From NCBI GenBank assembly GCA_030591745.1, contig JAUVAM010000204.1, positions 1-6,894 on the forward strand: 6,894 bases of DNA. Direction: 5' to 3'. This document shows positions 5,036 through 6,894 of the stretch, piece after piece; positions within the stretch are counted from its first letter, which is position 1, and each line of letters begins with the position of its first letter. A program made the position numbers and the translations under genes. The notes beneath the pieces were generated by a model. The model was not told the DNA's origin. It worked only from the letters and a program-made list of their open reading frames with translations, and searched no databases. Origin of the DNA: Deltaproteobacteria bacterium. GTDB taxonomy: Bacteria > Myxococcota > B64-G9.

Positions 5036-6499
5036 ATGTTCGATTGGCCTTGGACCACCATTATCGCAGTCGGTACCACCATCGGCGGTTACCTGCTGGG
5101 CTTTCTGCTCATCCCTCGCATCATCCTTGGGCGACGAGAGGCTGGAGCGACCCTGGCCTGGATTCTGGCAATTCTGTTTTTGCCCTATCTGGGTGCCCTG
5201 CTCTTCTTTCTCATCGGCCGAACCCGAGTCCGACGACGAACCAAAAAGAAACGCATCCGCAATGATGCCTTCCTGCGTTCTCTCGAACAACTCCCGGAAT
5301 CCCCAACAGCGTGCCCTCCTGTCAATGATTTGCTCCCGGAGCCGGAAGCGGCGGCCCGTGACATCACAGTTCTTGCGAGCACCGTTTCTCAAAGCCCCCC
5401 CATGCCGGGCAATGAGGTTCAGGTATTCATCGATGCCAACCAGGCATACAACAGCATGGAGAATGCCATACGAAATGCGCAACACCATGTCCACTTACAA
5501 AGCTATATCTACCGCACTGATGCAGCCGGTTTGCGCTTCCGGGATCTCCTCATCGAAAAGGCCAAGCAAGGGCTAGAGTGCCGACTACTGGTGGATGGCG
5601 TCGGTGGGCATCAAATCAACAAACAATTCCTCAAGCCACTGCTCGATGCCGGCGCTCAATTCGCCAGGTTCATGCCCGTTTTCAAGTTGAGTCCACATTG
5701 GCGGCCCAATCTCAGAAACCACAGAAAGATCCTAGTCGTAGATGGGGTACAAGGTTATTGCGGGGGCCTGAACATCGGCGAAGAATATCAGGGACGGAGG
5801 AAAAAATTTGCCCCCTGGCGGGACACCCACCTCCGACTAAGGGGCCCAGTTGTCCGCCAACTTCAAGGAGTTTTTTCAGAGGACTGGCACTATGCCTCCG
5901 GGGAAGACCTCGCGGATGAGCAGCATTTCCCACTCATGGCACCATGTGGCTCACAACTGGTCCAGGTTGTAGACAGCGGCCCTGACAACGAACATGAGTC
6001 AATCTACTCGGTTTTTTTTACAGCGGTAACCGAAGCCAACGACAGCATTTTCATCACAACCCCCTACTTTGTTCCAGATGCCCCAATGCGCATGGCCCTG
6101 AAAGCGGCCGCATGGAAAGGCGTAGACGTGCGGCTGCTGCTGCCCGGAAAATCGGACCTGCGACTGGTCCAACTCGCCGGTCGCTCGTACTACAAGGAGC
6201 TGCTCGAAGCAGGAGTTCGTATCTATGAGCACCACCCCGGCATCCTGCATGCCAAAACGATGGTCATCGATAGCATTTGGGCCACCGTCGGATCCGCCAA
6301 CATGGACATTCGCTCTTTTCGCCTCAACTTTGAAGCCAACATCCTGATTTCTGGCGGGGATTTCGCAAAAACCATGCAGCGAATCTTCCATGATGACCTA
6401 AAAAATGCTCGTGAGCTTACGACTGAAATCCTTTCGTCCAAAAGATGGGGAACTCGCCTGGCAGAAGCCCTGGCCCGCATCTTGTCGCCTGTCCTCTGA
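5036..6499 (+). CDS. cls: Cardiolipin synthase, phospholipase D family
   Basis: A 487-residue inner-membrane enzyme, close to the usual length of bacterial cardiolipin synthases. These join two phosphatidylglycerol molecules into cardiolipin plus glycerol (Cls/ClsA type), or use phosphatidylethanolamine in some variants. Two N-terminal membrane helices (about 6-27 and 38-60, with the typical 'AGATLAWILAILFLPYLGALLFF' type of segment across 36-58) are followed by a basic stretch and linker, then two PLD domains. HKD motif 1 is H229-R-K231-x4-D236 with G243-G-L-N246. HKD motif 2 is H405-A-K407-x4-D412 with G419-S-x-N422. All catalytic residues are present. The ATG at 5036 has only a weak ribosome site (CGAG, 5029-5032), but the N-terminal helices begin directly after it. 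Codons 326-328 form a run of eight T (6012-6019). It is divergent from the small membrane protein/lipase pair across 87 bases. No clear terminator follows. Confidence 0.93.
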   Translation: MFDWPWTTIIAVGTTIGGYLLGFLLIPRIILGRREAGATLAWILAILFLPYLGALLFFLIGRTRVRRRTKKKRIRNDAFLRSLEQLPESPTACPPVNDLLPEPEAAARDITVLASTVSQSPPMPGNEVQVFIDANQAYNSMENAIRNAQHHVHLQSYIYRTDAAGLRFRDLLIEKAKQGLECRLLVDGVGGHQINKQFLKPLLDAGAQFARFMPVFKLSPHWRPNLRNHRKILVVDGVQGYCGGLNIGEEYQGRRKKFAPWRDTHLRLRGPVVRQLQGVFSEDWHYASGEDLADEQHFPLMAPCGSQLVQVVDSGPDNEHESIYSVFFTAVTEANDSIFITTPYFVPDAPMRMALKAAAWKGVDVRLLLPGKSDLRLVQLAGRSYYKELLEAGVRIYEHHPGILHAKTMVIDSIWATVGSANMDIRSFRLNFEANILISGGDFAKTMQRIFHDDLKNARELTTEILSSKRWGTRLAEALARILSPVL

Positions 6500-6528
6500 C
6501 CAATCATCGATATGAGGCGGCTGCTTCG

Positions 6529-6557
6529 TTGACGGGCGGAGTCTGCAGGAGTACAAT
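6529..6557 (+). promoter_or_regulatory. Strong sigma-70-type promoter of the lipoprotein gene
   Basis: TTGACG (6529-6534) and TACAAT (6552-6557) each match the consensus at 5 of 6 positions and are separated by the ideal 17 bases. Transcription would begin near 6564, giving a leader of about 42 bases. It is the best promoter match in the window and indicates that the lipoprotein is transcribed separately from the cardiolipin synthase. Confidence 0.7.
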
Positions 6558-6593
6558 TTGGCCTATTCGATGACAGACAGAACACTGAAAAAA

Positions 6594-6599
6594 AAGGAG
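6594..6599 (+). promoter_or_regulatory. Ribosome binding site of the lipoprotein gene
   Basis: AAGGAG at the end of a run of eight A, 6 bases before the ATG at 6606. Motif and spacing are near ideal and fix the start of a gene whose end is outside the window. Confidence 0.8.
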
Positions 6600-6605
6600 A
6601 AACCC

Positions 6606-6894
6606 ATGAGTCGCCGATTTGCGTTGTCCTTCCTAGGAACAATCCTCTCTGCTTCCTTGATCTTGGTCGCCTGTGGAGGAAGCGACAAAGAATTGCTCTT
6701 GGAAGATTTTGCCCAAGCATATTCTGCCGAGTTCTGCTCTAAACTCTACAACTGCTGCGACACAGAGGAACTGACGGATCTTCAGGGTAGCAATTATACC
6801 GATGAGATCACCTGCACGACCTACTTTGCGGGGCTCACCGGCCAATACCTCGTCACGCCCATGCAGACGGCCATCACGGCAGGTCGCGGGGAAT
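6606..6894 (+). CDS. Lipoprotein with cysteine motif, partial (3' end outside window)
   Basis: The first 96 residues of a secreted lipoprotein; the frame is still open at the window edge. The N terminus has R3-R4, a hydrophobic core (5-19) and the lipobox L20-V-A-C23, so C23 should be lipidated after signal peptidase II cleavage. Residues 24-26 are G-G-S with no aspartate next to the cysteine, which by the enterobacterial rule would favour the outer membrane. The mature part is acidic and helical, with C44, the adjacent pair C50-C51, and C70, a spacing (C-x5-CC-x18-C) resembling short Cys-rich lipoproteins often seen in myxobacteria-like genomes, probably disulfide bonded in the periplasm. 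No enzymatic motif is visible. It has its own strong promoter and ribosome site. Function unknown. Confidence 0.8.
   Translation, partial: MSRRFALSFLGTILSASLILVACGGSDKELLLEDFAQAYSAEFCSKLYNCCDTEELTDLQGSNYTDEITCTTYFAGLTGQYLVTPMQTAITAGRGE

Noticed and set aside
4995..5576. Open frame of 193 codons on the plus strand in another frame of the cardiolipin synthase gene
   Set aside because: The translation is Ser/Pro/Cys-rich without motifs, while the overlapping frame encodes a complete phospholipase D enzyme.
6500..6530. Terminator for the cardiolipin synthase gene
   Set aside because: I looked for a GC-rich hairpin followed by T residues after the stop and found none convincing.
6223..6720. Open frame of 165 codons on the minus strand
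   Set aside because: It runs opposite the second HKD motif of cardiolipin synthase, the lipoprotein promoter and the lipoprotein start; the opposite-strand signals are far stronger.

Overview
The window looks like ordinary chromosome from a Gram-negative bacterium of the old 'Deltaproteobacteria', most likely Myxococcota or a relative such as the Bradymonadales. This is inferred from the gene types: a stand-alone PilZ protein, an ATPase-less MshEN protein, a PEGA-domain protein with a C-terminal membrane anchor, and a lipoprotein with a paired-cysteine pattern. Base composition is moderately GC-rich and similar throughout. I see no mobile element, tRNA, rRNA, CRISPR array or large repeat.

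Layout: (1) 9-365, minus strand, a PilZ-domain protein. (2) Divergent from it, a plus-strand cluster that is probably one operon: an MshEN-type protein (492-1220), a PEGA-repeat protein (1256-2077) and a 540-residue metallophosphoesterase with two membrane helices (2074-3696), the last two overlapping by 4 bases. (3) Converging on it with only 4 bases between stop codons, a minus-strand pair: a small two-helix membrane protein (4703-4948) followed by an alpha/beta-hydrolase lipase/esterase (3701-4678). (4) Divergent from that pair, a cardiolipin synthase of the phospholipase D type (5036-6499). (5) A separate lipoprotein gene with its own good promoter (6606 onward), cut by the window edge. 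Coding density is very high and no gap exceeds about 130 bases.

How the genes may work together: the left end carries two unrelated families that often bind cyclic di-GMP (PilZ and MshEN), placed back to back. The rest are envelope and lipid-related proteins: a PEGA protein, an LpxH-like membrane phosphoesterase, a lipase-like hydrolase and a cardiolipin synthase. A c-di-GMP-responsive envelope or phospholipid remodelling locus is a reasonable hypothesis, but it rests on gene order and family knowledge only. Nothing here is clearly a new system. The most unusual single protein is the metallophosphoesterase, whose last metal-binding motif is separated from the others by a long insert holding two membrane helices.
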